Shown here: positions 1 to 11,660 of the stretch, piece after piece | Layout: every line of letters begins with the position of its first letter | How positions within the stretch are numbered: the stretch's first letter is position 1 | NCBI GenBank assembly: GCA_029204225.1 | Contig: CM055100.1 | Coordinates: 2,654,451-2,718,450, forward strand | DNA: 64,000 bases | Source of the DNA: Diphasiastrum complanatum | Taxonomy: Eukaryota; Streptophyta; Lycopodiopsida; Lycopodiales; Lycopodiaceae | Direction: 5' to 3' | Made by a program: the position numbers and the translations under genes | The notes under the pieces: model-generated | Seen by the model: only the letters and a program-made list of their open reading frames with translations | Told to the model about the DNA's origin: nothing | Database searches by the model: none

Positions 1-1187
1 TAAAGAACTTTAGAGAGAGAAAGAACTTTAGAGGATGCAAGCTTCAAGGGAATGTTCCCTATGCCTTCAATAGGACATTCAAAATCATTTGCTGTGTATA
101 TTGATTTCTTGACTCCATCATAAGGTGCAATAGAAGAGAAAGAGTCCTTGGAGCTAAACATATGTGTAGAGGCTCCACTATCAATATACCATAGGCCGTC
201 CTTCTTGAAAGGAGTAGATGAGAAACTAGAGACCATAAGAGATCCCTCTCCATCACTTGCAATAGCGTCTTCCTTCTCATTGGTACTATTGGCTTGCTTG
301 AGTTGATTCTTCTTCTTGAAGCAATTGGTGGCATAATGGCCTTTCTTGCCACAATAAAAGCACTTGATCTTCTTCTTCTTGAGCTTGGATGATGAAGCAT
401 TAGAGGAATTATCTCCCTCCTCATCTTTGTCTTTGGATTTGACTTTGTCCTTGCTTGAGGATTGTTGATGTTGGTTCTTGCTCCTCCCTTTGTGCTTATC
501 CTTGGCAAAGAGAGCTTTGCCATCATTATGAGTGAGAGAGAGCTTGTCCATCCTCAAGAGCTTGTACTCTTGTCTTGATTCTTTTTAAATTAGCACACTT
601 TGGAGAGCCTCCAAACTTGGTAGCTCCTCCTTAATGGCATAGGATTGGACAAGGTTATCAAATTCACTTCTCAAGCCATTGAGAATGACTTGAACTAGCT
701 CATTTTGATTGATGGAATCACCAATACAAGCAAGTTCTCTATGAATATCTTTTACTCTCAAAACATAACTAGATGCACTCTCATCACTCTTTCGGCTACT
801 TTGAAAGATTTGATTCCTAAGAATGAGAAGCCTAGAGGTATTCTTAGCCTCATAGATAGTCTTGAGACAATCCCAAGCTTCTTTGGCTGTTGTACAAGTA
901 CCTATCTCCCTCAATATCTCATTAGAGACATTCATCTTAATGTAGTGGAGAGCCATCCTAGCTCTCTTTTTGTATTTTTGAACCTCTTGAAGAACTTATG
1001 GTTCTTCTTCAAGGCCAAGAACTATGTCCATCATGTCTTGAAGGATCAAGATGGACTCCATCCTCATTTTCCAAATTGAATAGTTTGAAGTGGACAATCT
1101 TTCACTTGGTTCCAACAAGGATGAACCCATTGAAGACATTTCAAGTGAAGAAAACTCAAATGATGAACAATAAATGTTGCTACACAC
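1..1187 (-). pseudogene. Copia gag-protease, 5' part of polyprotein (two nonsense codons)
   Basis: This is the N-terminal part of a Ty1/Copia polyprotein, read from an ATG at 1187 towards position 1. One frame runs the whole length and is broken only by TAA codons near 996 and 585. Early residues include the motif STSNYSIWKMRM typical of Copia gag N-termini. The UBN2-type gag domain follows (585-956). A perfect CCHC zinc knuckle (C-x2-C-x4-H-x4-C, in KCFYCGKKGHYATNC) lies at 321-362, after a Lys/Ser-rich stretch. The retropepsin signature WYIDSGA ends at 171-182. The polyprotein leaves the window at position 1. The primer site and LTR lie upstream on the same strand. The two stops make it non-functional. 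Closely related copies occur at 15034-17090 and 20449-21728. Confidence 0.88.
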
Positions 1188-1881
1188 TCTCTATAGGATC
1201 CAATAATAGAGTACTATCTCCTCCTATGAAAGATCTTGCAACTATTTGTGAATTGATTCTCACTAGCTACACAAATCTCTCTAAAACAAGATCTATTTCA
1301 CATCAAATGATGGAGTATAGGAAAAGTTAGGATCAAACACTCTTAGCACGTGTGAATTACACTAAGAAACCAAATTTGACTCAAATACAATGATATTGCA
1401 TGAAACAAAATGGCTAAGATCTCAAAACAGTGCCTAGATCACATATCGATGAGATTGGTAAGCATACAACTATGATTTTGGATCAACCAAGCAATCTCTT
1501 GACCAAACCAAATGTGTCCACCCAGGTCTAGGTGCCCTACCTAACCCTCTTCAAAAGCTTATAACTTCTGATTGGCTCAACCAAATGGAATGAAACTGAT
1601 TGCATCAAAAACTAGACAAAAATGGCTTCAAAACAAGCTATCAAGCAAGATAAATGGATCAAGCATGAGAGAGAACTTCCAAACTGAAATTGGATGTCCC
1701 TCACACGTGTTTGAGCACCTGATTTCGTACAGTACTAGGTCAGACCCAATCAATGTCCTTTTGATCTCTTATGATCCAAAATTGAACAAGATAGCTAGGA
1801 AAATGGGCCTTGACAATTTCTAGCTCAAGATTGATGAATAGTTTTCACTTAAATGGATCAAAATGCATGGTAACCTTAGGT
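1188..1881 (-). other. Untranslated leader of the Copia element
   Basis: This is the interval between the gag ATG and the primer-binding site of the minus-strand Copia element. Its length, about 700 bases, is plausible for a Copia leader. The short ORFs in it show no recognisable domain and I do not call them genes. Confidence 0.5.
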
Positions 1882-1895
1882 AGGCTCTGATACCA
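1882..1895 (-). other. Primer-binding site (initiator tRNA-Met type)
   Basis: Read on the minus strand, the bases directly after the LTR are TGGTATCAGAGCCTACC. TGGTATCAGAGC is the classical primer site of plant Copia elements, complementary to the 3' end of initiator methionine tRNA. It fixes both the LTR end and the orientation of the element. Confidence 0.9.
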
Positions 1896-2530
1896 TGTTG
1901 ATTTCACACATGTGGATTGTCCACTACATGTACTTGTGATCTCCTAAGGTGTGTAGATGCACCAAGATCAAGACTAGATTGATATTCAAGATCAATCTTA
2001 GATCCTATGGCAAAAACACACTACTACATGCATTCAATCACTTCCAACTCTCACTCACACGTGTGAGAAGTATTCAAAAATTATTCTAAGTAAAAACAAG
2101 CTGCTCTCCTTGGGTAGAGAGAGAAAACCATCATGAGCTCTCGGGTAGAGAGAGAAAGCTAGAAATCCAATAACACTCAAAATCCACATAATCACCAAAT
2201 CAATTAGCTTCAAAATGAGGAGTACAATGATACTAGTAGATCCACGAGCTACCACTATGCTTAACTATGATTGGACCATACTTTGTCACCTCTTAATCCT
2301 ATTGGACCATTGATCCATATATTCAAGCACACCTCAAATTCCTATTGGACCTCACATGGTTCCACCTCTAAATCCTATTGGACCTCTTAGAATTCATCAA
2401 ACAAAAGCATTACACTTGTCTACACTCTAATTGGCACGAGTTTAGCCTCTTACTCTATTTTGGCTCAATAGTGGCGTTACAAGTGGAAATGCATAATTTG
2501 CCATCTATGCCAGATTTGTTCCTATCAACA
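1896..2530 (-). repeat. 5' LTR of the minus-strand Copia element
   Basis: The LTR is 635 bp and bounded by short inverted ends, TGTTGA at 2530 and TCAACA at 1896 (minus-strand reading). The primer-binding site abuts it. Inside it are several copies of ATTGG(ACC), near 2268, 2303, 2343, 2379 and 2433, which are inverted CCAAT-box-like motifs. A duplicated GGGTAGAGAGAGAAA segment occurs near 2110 and 2145. The fragments at 13590-13860 and 3702-4444 share these motifs. Confidence 0.82.
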
Positions 2531-3182
2531 TCCTACACCTAGATGCTTGATGTAAAAAACATAAGACCCCTATATCTAACATAGATCTTTTTCAATTCTT
2601 CACAAGAAAGCTAAAGTTCTAAATTATATAACTTTGAGTTTAACAAAACTCTCATCTAACCCATCTTCTAATACTCATGCTTCTCATTCTAATGAGGAGG
2701 AAGTTCTTCTTCGTAAGTTTCATTGATTGACCTCAACACATAGCAATCAATCATCAAAGACTATGTCCAATAATGGAATGCCTTTAAAACATAATTAGGT
2801 AGAGTACATAACAAATTGAATGGAACATGGAATAACATTCCACCAAAAATGTGATTCTAGAATGTAATAAATCAATTGAAGAAAAGACATACAAATCCAG
2901 GTAGAAAGCGAGCGCTACTCTTTTGCAAAGTGATCACTATTTGTAGATTTTTGTTATTGGATTGATTGACAACTAATTACATTTTTTAATTTATTTTCAA
3001 AGGCTGATTTCAGAATTCAATTAGTACAAAAACAAGTTCTTTGAAATAGTTATATTGAATTTTGAGGATTGTTGTTATAAAAGCAATAGTTATTATTGTG
3101 GAAATTGCCCTAGTAATTTCGTAACTTTTATAATGATGAGCATCTTTTTAGCACCTTTGTCGTTGTTAACATGGTGTTCCTC
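2531..3182. other. AT-rich DNA without a recognisable gene
   Basis: No coding or structural feature was recognised in this stretch. It lies between a Copia LTR and a gag-like fragment and is probably decayed repeat DNA. Confidence 0.4.
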
Positions 3183-3676
3183 CTAAGCGTTCAACTTTGC
3201 TTCAAACTGCGCCTGCATTTTCTCCATCTGCATTTGTTGTTTCTCTCCAAGTTTTTCAAATTCATCCATCTTCTTCTCTACAGTTGCATTTATGTTCATC
3301 AATGCAATCATAGTAGAGGTTGTGGTCATTTTCCCTACAATATATGGCAACATACCAGTATGTGAATCATCATTTGACTCTTCATCTTCTTCACATATAG
3401 CTTCACCCATTGCCTGCTGCAATGTCAACGACATTTGATAATCACGTCTGATACGTTTTGGCAATATGGCCAGAAACCACATAATCATAGCTTCATCATT
3501 AGAAGATCAGGTTCACATTTAGATTGAAGATTCTTGATATGTTCAATATAATCGCGCACCATCTCCTCCCCCATCTTGATCGTACTCAATAATAAAAAAA
3601 GATCTAAAAACTTTCTAGGTTTAAATTGCATAACTAGTCCAGCTTTAACTACTTCCCAATTAGAACATTCTGTCAA
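3183..3676 (-). pseudogene. Retrotransposon gag fragment (Retrotrans_gag-like)
   Basis: Two adjoining minus-strand reading frames, 3485-3676 and 3183-3488, give a protein resembling the core of a retrotransposon gag. The first carries NWEVVKAGLVMQFKPRKF and a later RDYIEHIKNLQ, matching the W...aL..rF.P and dYi..F..L pattern of the family. The second adds FLAILPKRIRRDY, a basic and then an acidic stretch, and a predicted coiled coil (repeated EK/QM residues). A stop or frameshift separates the parts. No protease or knuckle follows, so this is a truncated relic. The assignment rests on pattern recognition only. Confidence 0.55.
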
Positions 3677-3701
3677 GTCTTGATTGTGAAGGTTTCACAT
3701 G

Positions 3702-4444
3702 TGTGAAGTCATGTCCAACACCAACAAATTGATCTACTAAGGGTGATTGCACATAGATTGCATTCTACAATCTTCCTAGATTGATTCTAAGACGAGCACA
3801 ATTTCATGCATAATGAATTCACATTCAATTGGCACTCAAAGCAATCAAAGTACATGAAAAAACTAAGTTATCAACATGCTTAGAGAGAGAAAAATAGTCT
3901 ACTATAAATGAGTGAGCCCTCAAGTAGAGAGAGAATATGAGAAAATCCAATGTGTATACATAGATTGCTTCACAAAAAATTGTATGTACATATTCACTTC
4001 CCTATAGGAGTAGCTCGAGATCTAGCATGAGGAATGCTTGAATGTGATTGGACCTCATGGATTCCACCTCTCATGATGATTGGACCTCTAGATCCCCACC
4101 TCTCTCCATGATTGCACCAACTAGCTAGAACCTCAAACTATGATTGGACAAGTGATTTGTATCTCTAAACATGATTGGGCCAACCATTTTGCACCTCTTA
4201 ATGTGATTGGCTTTAGGATCTACACCTCTTCATTTGATTGGGCCATATTTCTCATTGAGATGTGGATTTGGTTGCATACTAGCAAAAAACCAATCCTTAT
4301 ATTTTGTGACACATGCCACCATCTCACTAGAACTCTAGAAGGCTCTTGATTTTTCAAAATCAAATTGAAAATATGTACAAGACATTAATGGACATTTGAA
4401 CAAGAGATTGACAAATTAATGCAAAATTTTGCCTATTTTTCACA
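3702..4444 (-). repeat. LTR-like fragment of the chimeric-ORF element (decayed copy)
   Basis: On the minus strand this segment begins TGTGAAAAAT, directly after the purine-rich TTTTTGAGGAGAAG, and ends in TTCACA near 3702. The same junction, TTTTTGAGGAG then TGTGAAAAAT, occurs at 38055-38075 downstream of the 638-codon ORF. The segment also holds about six GATTGG motifs between 4040 and 4250 and a GTAGAGAGAGAA stretch near 3915. The boundaries are inferred from the paired copy. Confidence 0.5.
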
Positions 4445-5270
4445 CTTCTCCTCAAAAATCAGCTTGATGAGTACTAGATCAAACAAAAAACTTAAGATAC
4501 TAATCCTAGCATCTTAATTGGATCCTTTGGTATGTTGTGAAAATCAGCCAACTAATCTTGGCACCCTTCCTTCTTTCTGGTTCGTTCCATGCTTGAAGAA
4601 GACCTTTGACTTGAAAGCTCCTCTAAATAGCTACACCATAACGATGGAAATTCAAGGCCTCAAAGCCTCACAATGATTACCACGATTTTGCATACTAGCT
4701 TGACTAGTTGACAAACTATGAACATTTTGCATAATAGCTCTAATCTTGTAATCGATTGAGATCTTGAACTCATGAGACTACACACTTGCTCAAGGATATG
4801 ATTGTCCTTTGTGGATGATTCACTTAATCTCATGAGAAGTTTACAAATTGTCTCACAAAATGAAAAAAAGACAATTTTTCACTCTATGAGTGAACAAATC
4901 GCTCTTGCTCTTGCAAGACTCAAGAGCATACATTTGATGAAATAACCATTATCTTTCTAATTGATATAAAATCAATTTTAAACATTAAAAACATCGACTA
5001 TGTTCTCAAGAGAGACATCATACTCAACTAGTATGGCTTTACTCCAACTTTGGTATGCAAGAGTCTCACTAAAGCAAATTGATTCATCAAATGACATAAG
5101 AGAAGCAAGCATTAGATGTATACCACTTGAAATGTGATCGACAGCTTTACTAACATCCCTCCTCCCTTTTTCAACGCAATTGCCAATAGAGTGCATTGTC
5201 GGAGCACAATCACTTTTCATGGAGGAGCAAGCAGGCTGCAACATAAGTAGTAGGCAGCTTGAGAACAATG
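4445..5270 (-). pseudogene. Decayed copy of the duplicated-module ORF found at 36025-37941
   Basis: The minus frame at 4978-5268 encodes LASLMSFDESICFSE, later SWSKAILVEYDVSLEN, nearly identical to residues in the 638-codon ORF at 37290-37400. Continuing on the minus strand below 4978, the DNA matches the next part of that ORF, including the region encoding WLFHQMYALESCKSKSDLFTH. Stops and small gaps break it there. It ends in the same purine-rich tract and LTR-like start. This is therefore a second, degraded member of the same repeat family, oriented opposite to the copy at 36 kb. Confidence 0.7.
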
Positions 5271-5309
5271 TTGTAGATTTTGCTATTAAGCAACTTGAAA
5301 AATGTCAAA

Positions 5310-5310
<1 letters not shown>

Positions 5311-5400
<90 letters not shown>
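5311..5400. repeat. (CT)n microsatellite
   Basis: This is a dinucleotide CT tract with one TT interruption near 5331, lying between two minisatellite units. Confidence 0.97.
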
Positions 5401-5403
<3 letters not shown>

Positions 5404-5555
5404 GCTGGCCAGAAGCTGAGTGCATTGCTGGAGCACAGTCACTTTGCATGGAGGAGCAAGCAAGATAAGCGCTCTCTCTCATGCAGGCTGGCCAGAAGCT
5501 GAGTGCATTGTCGAAGCACAATCACTTTGCATGGAGGAGCAAGCAGGATAAGCAT

Positions 5556-5685
<130 letters not shown>

Positions 5686-6020
5686 CTAGCTAGAAGATGA
5701 GTGCATTGCCAGAGCACAATCACTTTGCATGGAGGAGCAAGCTGGATAAGCGCTCTCTCTCGTGCAGGCTGGCGAGGAGCAAGTAGGACAAGCATAGGAG
5801 GAGCAAGCATGATAAGCATATTGTATCTCCATTCCTATTCTACTATAAACTTGTATCTTCATCACTATTTTATTATATTATCTTCCGACTTAATACAAGT
5901 TTATAGCCTACTTAAGTTAGTTTTCAGGTATTGATTGTTTCCCAATGTTTGATATAAAACCTGATGGTTTTTGTTCCAATTTTTGCAAGTGTTTTGCATT
6001 TGAGGAAGTGATTCCATGAC

Positions 6021-6926
6021 ATGGACACTCCCAAGTTTGTGCGAAGCAACCCTTCATACATCACCCCAGAGGGTGACAGCCAGTCTGCAAGAAGAAGGAG
6101 GTTGAATAGGAAGCGACAAGCAGTGTGTAGGGCATTGTCGCTTGCACCTGTAGTTTGTGTTGTTGAGGAGGCGACATGTTCGACCGCAAGTTTGGTTTCA
6201 AACTTGCAAAGTGTCAAGCACATATTGACTGTTAGTGTTGATGGTGTGAGTAGTTTAGGGGGGATGTCACACCAGAGCATGTGCGTGGCAATGCCATGTA
6301 TAGAATGCCAGAGTTGGAGTCTAGGTTGGAAGGGAAGAGTAGATTAGAGCAGAGGAGAAGAGTGAAGAGGAGGCTTCTCCCTCACGAGTTGGAGCAGGTT
6401 CAGCAGGGTGTTCATAGGGATGTAGTTGGTTCAGCCACCATTGCGAGTGTTGACGATGACACTCCTCTTGGAGTAGATGTTGGTCTACCTGTGAGATGGT
6501 TAGAGTCTGGGGAGGATGTTACACCGAGCAGTTTGGGAGTAGGGTCGATCAGTCTGCTCGCCTATGAGAGGAGTAGAGTGAAGAGAGGCAGTTTTGTTGA
6601 TGTCTTTAGGTGCAGATTTGACTTTTATAGAGTCGAATACGCCCGAGGAGGTGCACAACCACCCGTTGTATAGGACACCTGAGGCCAAGTCTAGATCAGC
6701 TAGGACTAAAAGGTTGAGGCATAGATATGACGCGAATAGGAGATTTTTAGGTAGGGCTGGTCCAGCACGCTATGTTATGCCCGAGGAGGTGCATAATCAC
6801 CCGTCATATAGGACTCCAGAGGCAAAGTCTAGATCAGCTAGAGCTAGACGACGATGGCGTAGATTTCAAGCAAAGAGGAGAGCTCTAGATAGGGTTGGTA
6901 GGTTATTATGGGCAGATCACTCCTGA
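6021..6926 (+). pseudogene. Helitron protein N-terminal basic repeat region
   Basis: Plus-strand frames encode a degenerate repeat of the form TPE-x-V-x-x-x-P/A-x-Y-R-x-PE...SRSARxRR. Copies start near 6024, 6256, 6636 and 6775. The last two are the clearest (EEVHNHPLYRTPEAKSRSAR and EEVHNHPSYRTPEAKSRSAR). Arg-rich repeats of this style precede the replication-initiator part of some plant Helitron proteins, and a Helitron helicase C-terminus follows downstream. Frames shift between copies (6021, 6281 and 6594), so the gene is broken. The Rep/HUH domain itself is not seen and appears deleted. Confidence 0.5.
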
Positions 6927-7009
6927 CTCCATCCCATCATGATTTGGGATGGAGGTGCCTATCCAGTGATCTAACCCTCTTTGACAGGCGGAAGGGCTGC
7001 TCATTGACA

Positions 7010-7390
7010 AGATCTACATCCCTACAATAAGTTGGTGCTGAAGATTGGGATGATTGTGACGTTGTTACGATCGATAGCATCGCACAAGGGAATGTGCAAT
7101 GGCACAAGATTGATCATCTTCAGATTGGGTAGACAGGTCATAGAGGTGGAGGTAGTGATCGGGAAGAATGTAGAGTCCTTATTCCACGTATCCCTAGAGT
7201 GCCAAGCGATTCGAACATATCATTTGGGTCAGTTTCCTATCAGAGCAGCATTTGCCATGACAATAAACAAAGTAGAGGGGTAAACTATGGACACAATTGG
7301 ATTGTATTTGCCTCGGCCTGTGTTTAGTCATGGGCAGTTGTATGTTGCACTATCGGAGTGCGAAATGCAGCAAGTCTTTGTGTGCTGATT
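7010..7390 (+). pseudogene. Helitron Pif1-type helicase, C-terminal fragment
   Basis: The frame reads LVLKIGMIVTLLRSI, then KGMCNGTRLIIFRLG, then FPIRAAFAMTINKVEG, a TAA at 7281-7283, and in the same frame YLPRPVFSHGQLYVALSE. These are the last conserved motifs of the Helitron/Pif1 superfamily 1 helicase: GxxNGTRL, FPIxxAFAMTINKxQGQT and YLPxPVFSHGQLYVALSR. The canonical GQT is replaced by a stop, and the final R of ALSR is a glutamate. This helicase unwinds DNA for rolling-circle transposition. Only about 120 residues of a protein usually over 1,000 remain, so this is a relic. Confidence 0.88.
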
Positions 7391-7689
7391 GCTGACAAGG
7401 ACAATCGATTTACGGATGTGGATGGAGTGGCGAGGTACACTCAGAACATTGTGTATTCAGAAGTGTTGTAGTAGTAATTTTGAAGTGATGTTTATGGTTT
7501 GTGGTTTCGAGATGCAAGGTATAGTTAGAGTTAGAATTGGAGTTAGACTTAGCATTTGAGACGTAGGGTAGAGTTAGAGTTAGAGTTAGCAAATTTTGTA
7601 CACGGAGAAGGTTGTGTAGAAGGAGGTTCTTGGATATAGTCAGGATTTTGAGTTTAGTATTTGATTTGACATAAGGCTTATACTAACAT

Positions 7690-8040
7690 TGTGTTTCTTT
7701 TTTGTAGATTTCATCGAGCAAGCTGTTGGAATGAGCAAGTATCTTTAGTCCAACTTGCTATTTACTATGTTTTAGGTAATTGCATTAAATTAACAAGTGT
7801 GTATGTTTTTGCAGATGGTGAAGGTCATTGTCAATCAACGAACGTTCGTGCAGGACTTTATGGAGCGGTTTGTTTTGCGCGATGGCGAACACATCTGCAC
7901 AATTATTCGGTTGTTGCAGCTATACGCGGAGTTTTAAAAGGATTTACAAGACATGAAATATTTGATTCCACGACGACACCATATGTTATTAGATGTGGAT
8001 TTGTTAGTACAAAATCTAACATGCATATATAGAGCAGTAT
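7690..8040 (+). other. Possible captured exon downstream of the Helitron remnant
   Basis: Two pyrimidine-rich splice-acceptor-like sequences occur, TTTTTTGTAG near 7706 and GTTTTTGCAG near 7815. The second is followed by ATGGTGAAG and a frame reading VNQRTFVQDFMERFVLRDGEH, then HICTIIRLLQLYAE, a stop, and KDLQDMKYLIPRRHH. I do not recognise the product. Its composition looks coding, and Helitrons commonly carry host exons, which is why I record it. It may instead be ordinary intergenic sequence. Confidence 0.25.
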
Positions 8041-8430
8041 AGGTTGTAGATATTATTAATGCATCACAGATGATAGATACCTTGGTGTGCTCCCAAGGCT
8101 TTGGATGTGATTTGTGGGAACAATTTTTGGAGAAGTATCGATTTTTTAAATAAAAATATAATATATTCGCTTTTTTAAATTTTATGTATGTGGAATGTCT
8201 TCGTTTCTTGATTGATTTGTACTTAACTCAATGTTGTACCCATACTTATGCATCTTTCACACATTTTTCATAGTGAATATGTGGTTTTACATGTATTCTA
8301 CACGTAGAATGGCTTTACATTTTTGTGTGCATAAATAGCTCAAAGTGGCTAATCTTTGAAGTTTGCATTGCATGTGATTATACACCACATATTAAAAATC
8401 TGAAATTCAGAGCATGGCCTTCTGAAATGT
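8041..8430. other. AT-rich DNA, no gene seen
   Basis: No coding pattern was recognised. The right side grades into CA-rich, tetranucleotide-like repeats (ACAT/ACAC) at about 8430-8560. Confidence 0.4.
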
Positions 8431-8647
8431 ACATACATTCTCACACATACACATACATGTACACACATTCTCACACATACATATACATGTACACATTGCA
8501 CATGCACACACAAGAAAAAATACATACATAAATGTACATACACACATCTACACACATATATGAACATTGTCCCCACCACCTTTGACTTTTGGCTGCTCAC
8601 CATTCGGGTTTTGGATCGATGCACATGCACACTCATATAGACACACA

Positions 8648-8650
<3 letters not shown>

Positions 8651-8684
<34 letters not shown>
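8651..8684. repeat. (CA)n microsatellite
   Basis: This is a tract of about 17 CA repeats, preceded by degenerate ACAC/ACAT sequence from about 8430. Confidence 0.95.
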
Positions 8685-8685
<1 letters not shown>

Positions 8686-8775
8686 ACTGTCAACTCAAAT
8701 TTTTCCAAAGACCCAAATTTTCCAACCAAACGTTGAGCTTGGCAAAGAAGGATTTTCCGAATCATCGGCCATCAT

Positions 8776-9004
8776 CCAAATCATCGGCTACCACCTCGAT
8801 CGGCCTCCATTGCCCATCAACGATAGGCACTCTTTACTAGTCTATATATACATTTAAACTTATGTACAGTTTTGTGCATGGGTGAGGGACCCCATGCATG
8901 CTCCTCCCCTCACCCATGCATACACACTTTTTTCACTAAAAATGATGGGAGGGGGATGCATGTATGGGTAGCAACATGCATGGCCCTTCTCCCCATGCAT
9001 GCAT
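8776..9004. repeat. Left terminal inverted repeat
   Basis: This arm matches the reverse complement of 10821-11049 over its full length with scattered substitutions and small gaps. It contains several ATGCATGC palindromes. Confidence 0.8.
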
Positions 9005-9032
9005 ATTTGCCACCTTTCTATTAATGGGCCAC

Positions 9033-9236
<204 letters not shown>

Positions 9237-9239
9237 ACA

Positions 9240-9740
9240 AGCAAGTCTATCTCTCTCTGCCTCGATGCTTTGCTGCCCCGCTGGATATGCTTGGGAAGCC
9301 CGATTATCCAACCATTTCATGTAGCTAGGTTCTTCGATTGAGTGATGCTCCTTTTCTTCTGAATTGAACTCGGGGTAGTTGATGTAGTCCACCAACTGAG
9401 TAGATCCTGGAGTGTTTGGGACTAAGGCGTTGATCGTATTGTAGGGCATAAAAACATGGTCTTTCTAGCTCCAAGAATGAGTTCACAATAATGTCGGCTC
9501 CTTCATGGAGAAGTAAATAGCCCTTTACACATCTATTTCGACTTTTTGCAGGGTACTCCTCTCTGAATGTGCTTGGCAAGCTAAAGGGAGCAAGAAGCTT
9601 TGAGAGACCAGGAACATAGATGAAAGTAGAACCTTGGTGAAGATTTGAGGATCGCAAGGGAATGTGAGCTTGAGCAATCAGGGGCAGCTATATCTGCACT
9701 CCACTGGATTATGAAATCGCTAATCAAGAAAATGATCATG
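9240..9740 (-). pseudogene. UDP-glycosyltransferase (plant UGT) fragment
   Basis: Read on the minus strand from about 9740, the sequence gives LISDFIIQWSADIA, matching the ISD.f..W..dvA segment of plant family 1 glycosyltransferases. It then gives FIYVPGLSKL, LPSTFREEYP, GYLLLHEGADIIVNSFLELE (the ADGILVNSFxELE motif), IYSVGG (usually YSVGP) and, after a frameshift near 9440, EEPSYMKWLDNR (the CxxWLDxQ motif). The order is that of the family, from mid N-domain to just before the C-domain. The donor-binding PSPG box is absent. Frameshifts and truncation at both ends make it non-functional. It sits inside the inverted-repeat segment, which suggests capture by a transposable element. Confidence 0.72.
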
Positions 9741-9770
9741 AAATCCAAAAATCCAAAAATCCCAAGTGAG

Positions 9771-9928
<158 letters not shown>

Positions 9929-10293
9929 AATCTACTGCACGAAAATGCCTTTTCGTAGGACACTGCACCGAAATGGCACATGGATGTTGACAACTCTTTG
10001 AACAAAAAACAGAGAGCCTGAAGGATTGTGACTTCAAGACGATAGTACTCTGGGTCCTGAAACTTTAAAGGGGTAACACGCAAATAGGTTGATGCACTTT
10101 GTGCTAACAATATGTTTTTATGATAAGATATCATTGTAGGCGTGCACATTATCAATGATTGTAATTCCCATGTGTTGTCTACAGATTCTTGTCTCTTGCT
10201 AAAATAGGATTGTTTTTTGTAGGAAATAATACTACTGGATATTTTGAAGGTCATCAGCTACCACAACGCATGGCTTGCAAATCCTATTAATAC

Positions 10294-10298
<5 letters not shown>

Positions 10299-10389
<91 letters not shown>
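10299..10389. repeat. (AG)n microsatellite
   Basis: This is an uninterrupted AG tract of about 45 repeats. Confidence 0.97.
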
Positions 10390-10391
<2 letters not shown>

Positions 10392-10502
10392 CACCATTAA
10401 TAGATTCCAGCAACTACCAGTCTCGATCCACAATGATATAGAGAGCGCCCTGCCAGTCGTCCACACACACAAAGAGAGAGCAGGTGCCAGTTGCGATCCA
10501 GA

Positions 10503-10666
<164 letters not shown>

Positions 10667-10820
10667 TTAGCAAAAGAGAGAGAGCAGGGATCAAGTGGCC
10701 ATGAAAATGGCCCGTTATAATCATAATGTGATAACCTGGCTATCTTGAAAAGGTGGCTATTTTGAAAAAATTGGCTATCTTGAATATGCACTGCCACTTG
10801 GAGGTTGGATAGTGGCTAGT

Positions 10821-11049
10821 GCATGCATGGGAGGAGGGCCATGCATCATGTTCCCCATACATGCATCCCCCTCCCCATCATTTTTAGTGAAAAAAGTGTG
10901 TATGCATGGGTGAGGGGAGGAGGATGCATGGTCCCTGACCCATGCATACAAAAGTGTATGTAAGTTTAAATATATATATATATACTAGTAAAGAGTGCTC
11001 GTCGTTGACGGGCAATGGCGGCCGATCTAGGTGGCAACCGATGATTTGG
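10821..11049. repeat. Right terminal inverted repeat
   Basis: This is the reverse complement of 8776-9004. A short (AT)n stretch near 10968-10985 replaces TATATATACAT of the left arm. Confidence 0.8.
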
Positions 11050-11331
11050 AAATTTAGTATGTCGTTGACGGACACTGATTTTCCGATCTAGGTGGCGGTG
11101 GTCCTTATGCGGCCTAATTGCAATCATTCTTGAGAATTGTCCATGTTTTATGTTATTATTAGTATTCCAATGGATTTGCTACTCACAGGTGATCAATTTT
11201 TATGATCACATTCATTCTTTATAAATTTCCATGTTCTATGTTGTTATTATTTTATCAATGAGTTCAAATCTCAACATCTATTTTCTATTTAACCATTATA
11301 CTTGGCAATCATGAGATTTTCCTATGCAAAG

Positions 11332-11660
11332 AAAAATAGAGCAATCTTGCTTTCTGCAACACTTGAATCCTCGAAGCTCATACTTAAAAGATATTTAACT
11401 TGAAAATAAAGTTAAGAAATTTCGTAAAAGTCGTAAAACTTCATCACTCTGAATATGATCTTTAAAAATCTTAATCAAACTGAAATCAAATATGGTCATG
11501 CATATACTTGCTCGAATCAGCTCAAAGAGTAAAATTATTTTTTTGCAGTTATGACTTTTTGACTCTAAGGTCATTATTTGATAAAAACATTTTTTAACAC
11601 TTACTTACAAAAACCTAAATCCAAACAAATAATTCAATAGACTCTAGTAATGTGTGTGAG
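11332..11660. repeat. Direct repeat, unit 1 (short TG/AG seed)
   Basis: About 330 bp here recur at 11966-12285, with shared blocks such as CACTCTGAATATGATC, GGTCATGCATATACTTGCT and TAAATCCAAACAAATAATTC. This unit ends in CTCTAGTAATGTGTGTGAG, which contains only a few TG steps before AG. Confidence 0.85.

Noticed and set aside
59-526. 155-codon minus-strand ORF
   Set aside because: It is a shadow; the true frame here is gag-protease with its CCHC knuckle and DSGA motif.
7510-7595. Telomere-like repeat (GTTAGAGTTAGAGTTAG)
   Set aside because: It is only a few degenerate TTAGAG units, not the plant TTTAGGG, and lies just 3' of the Helitron relic with no array.
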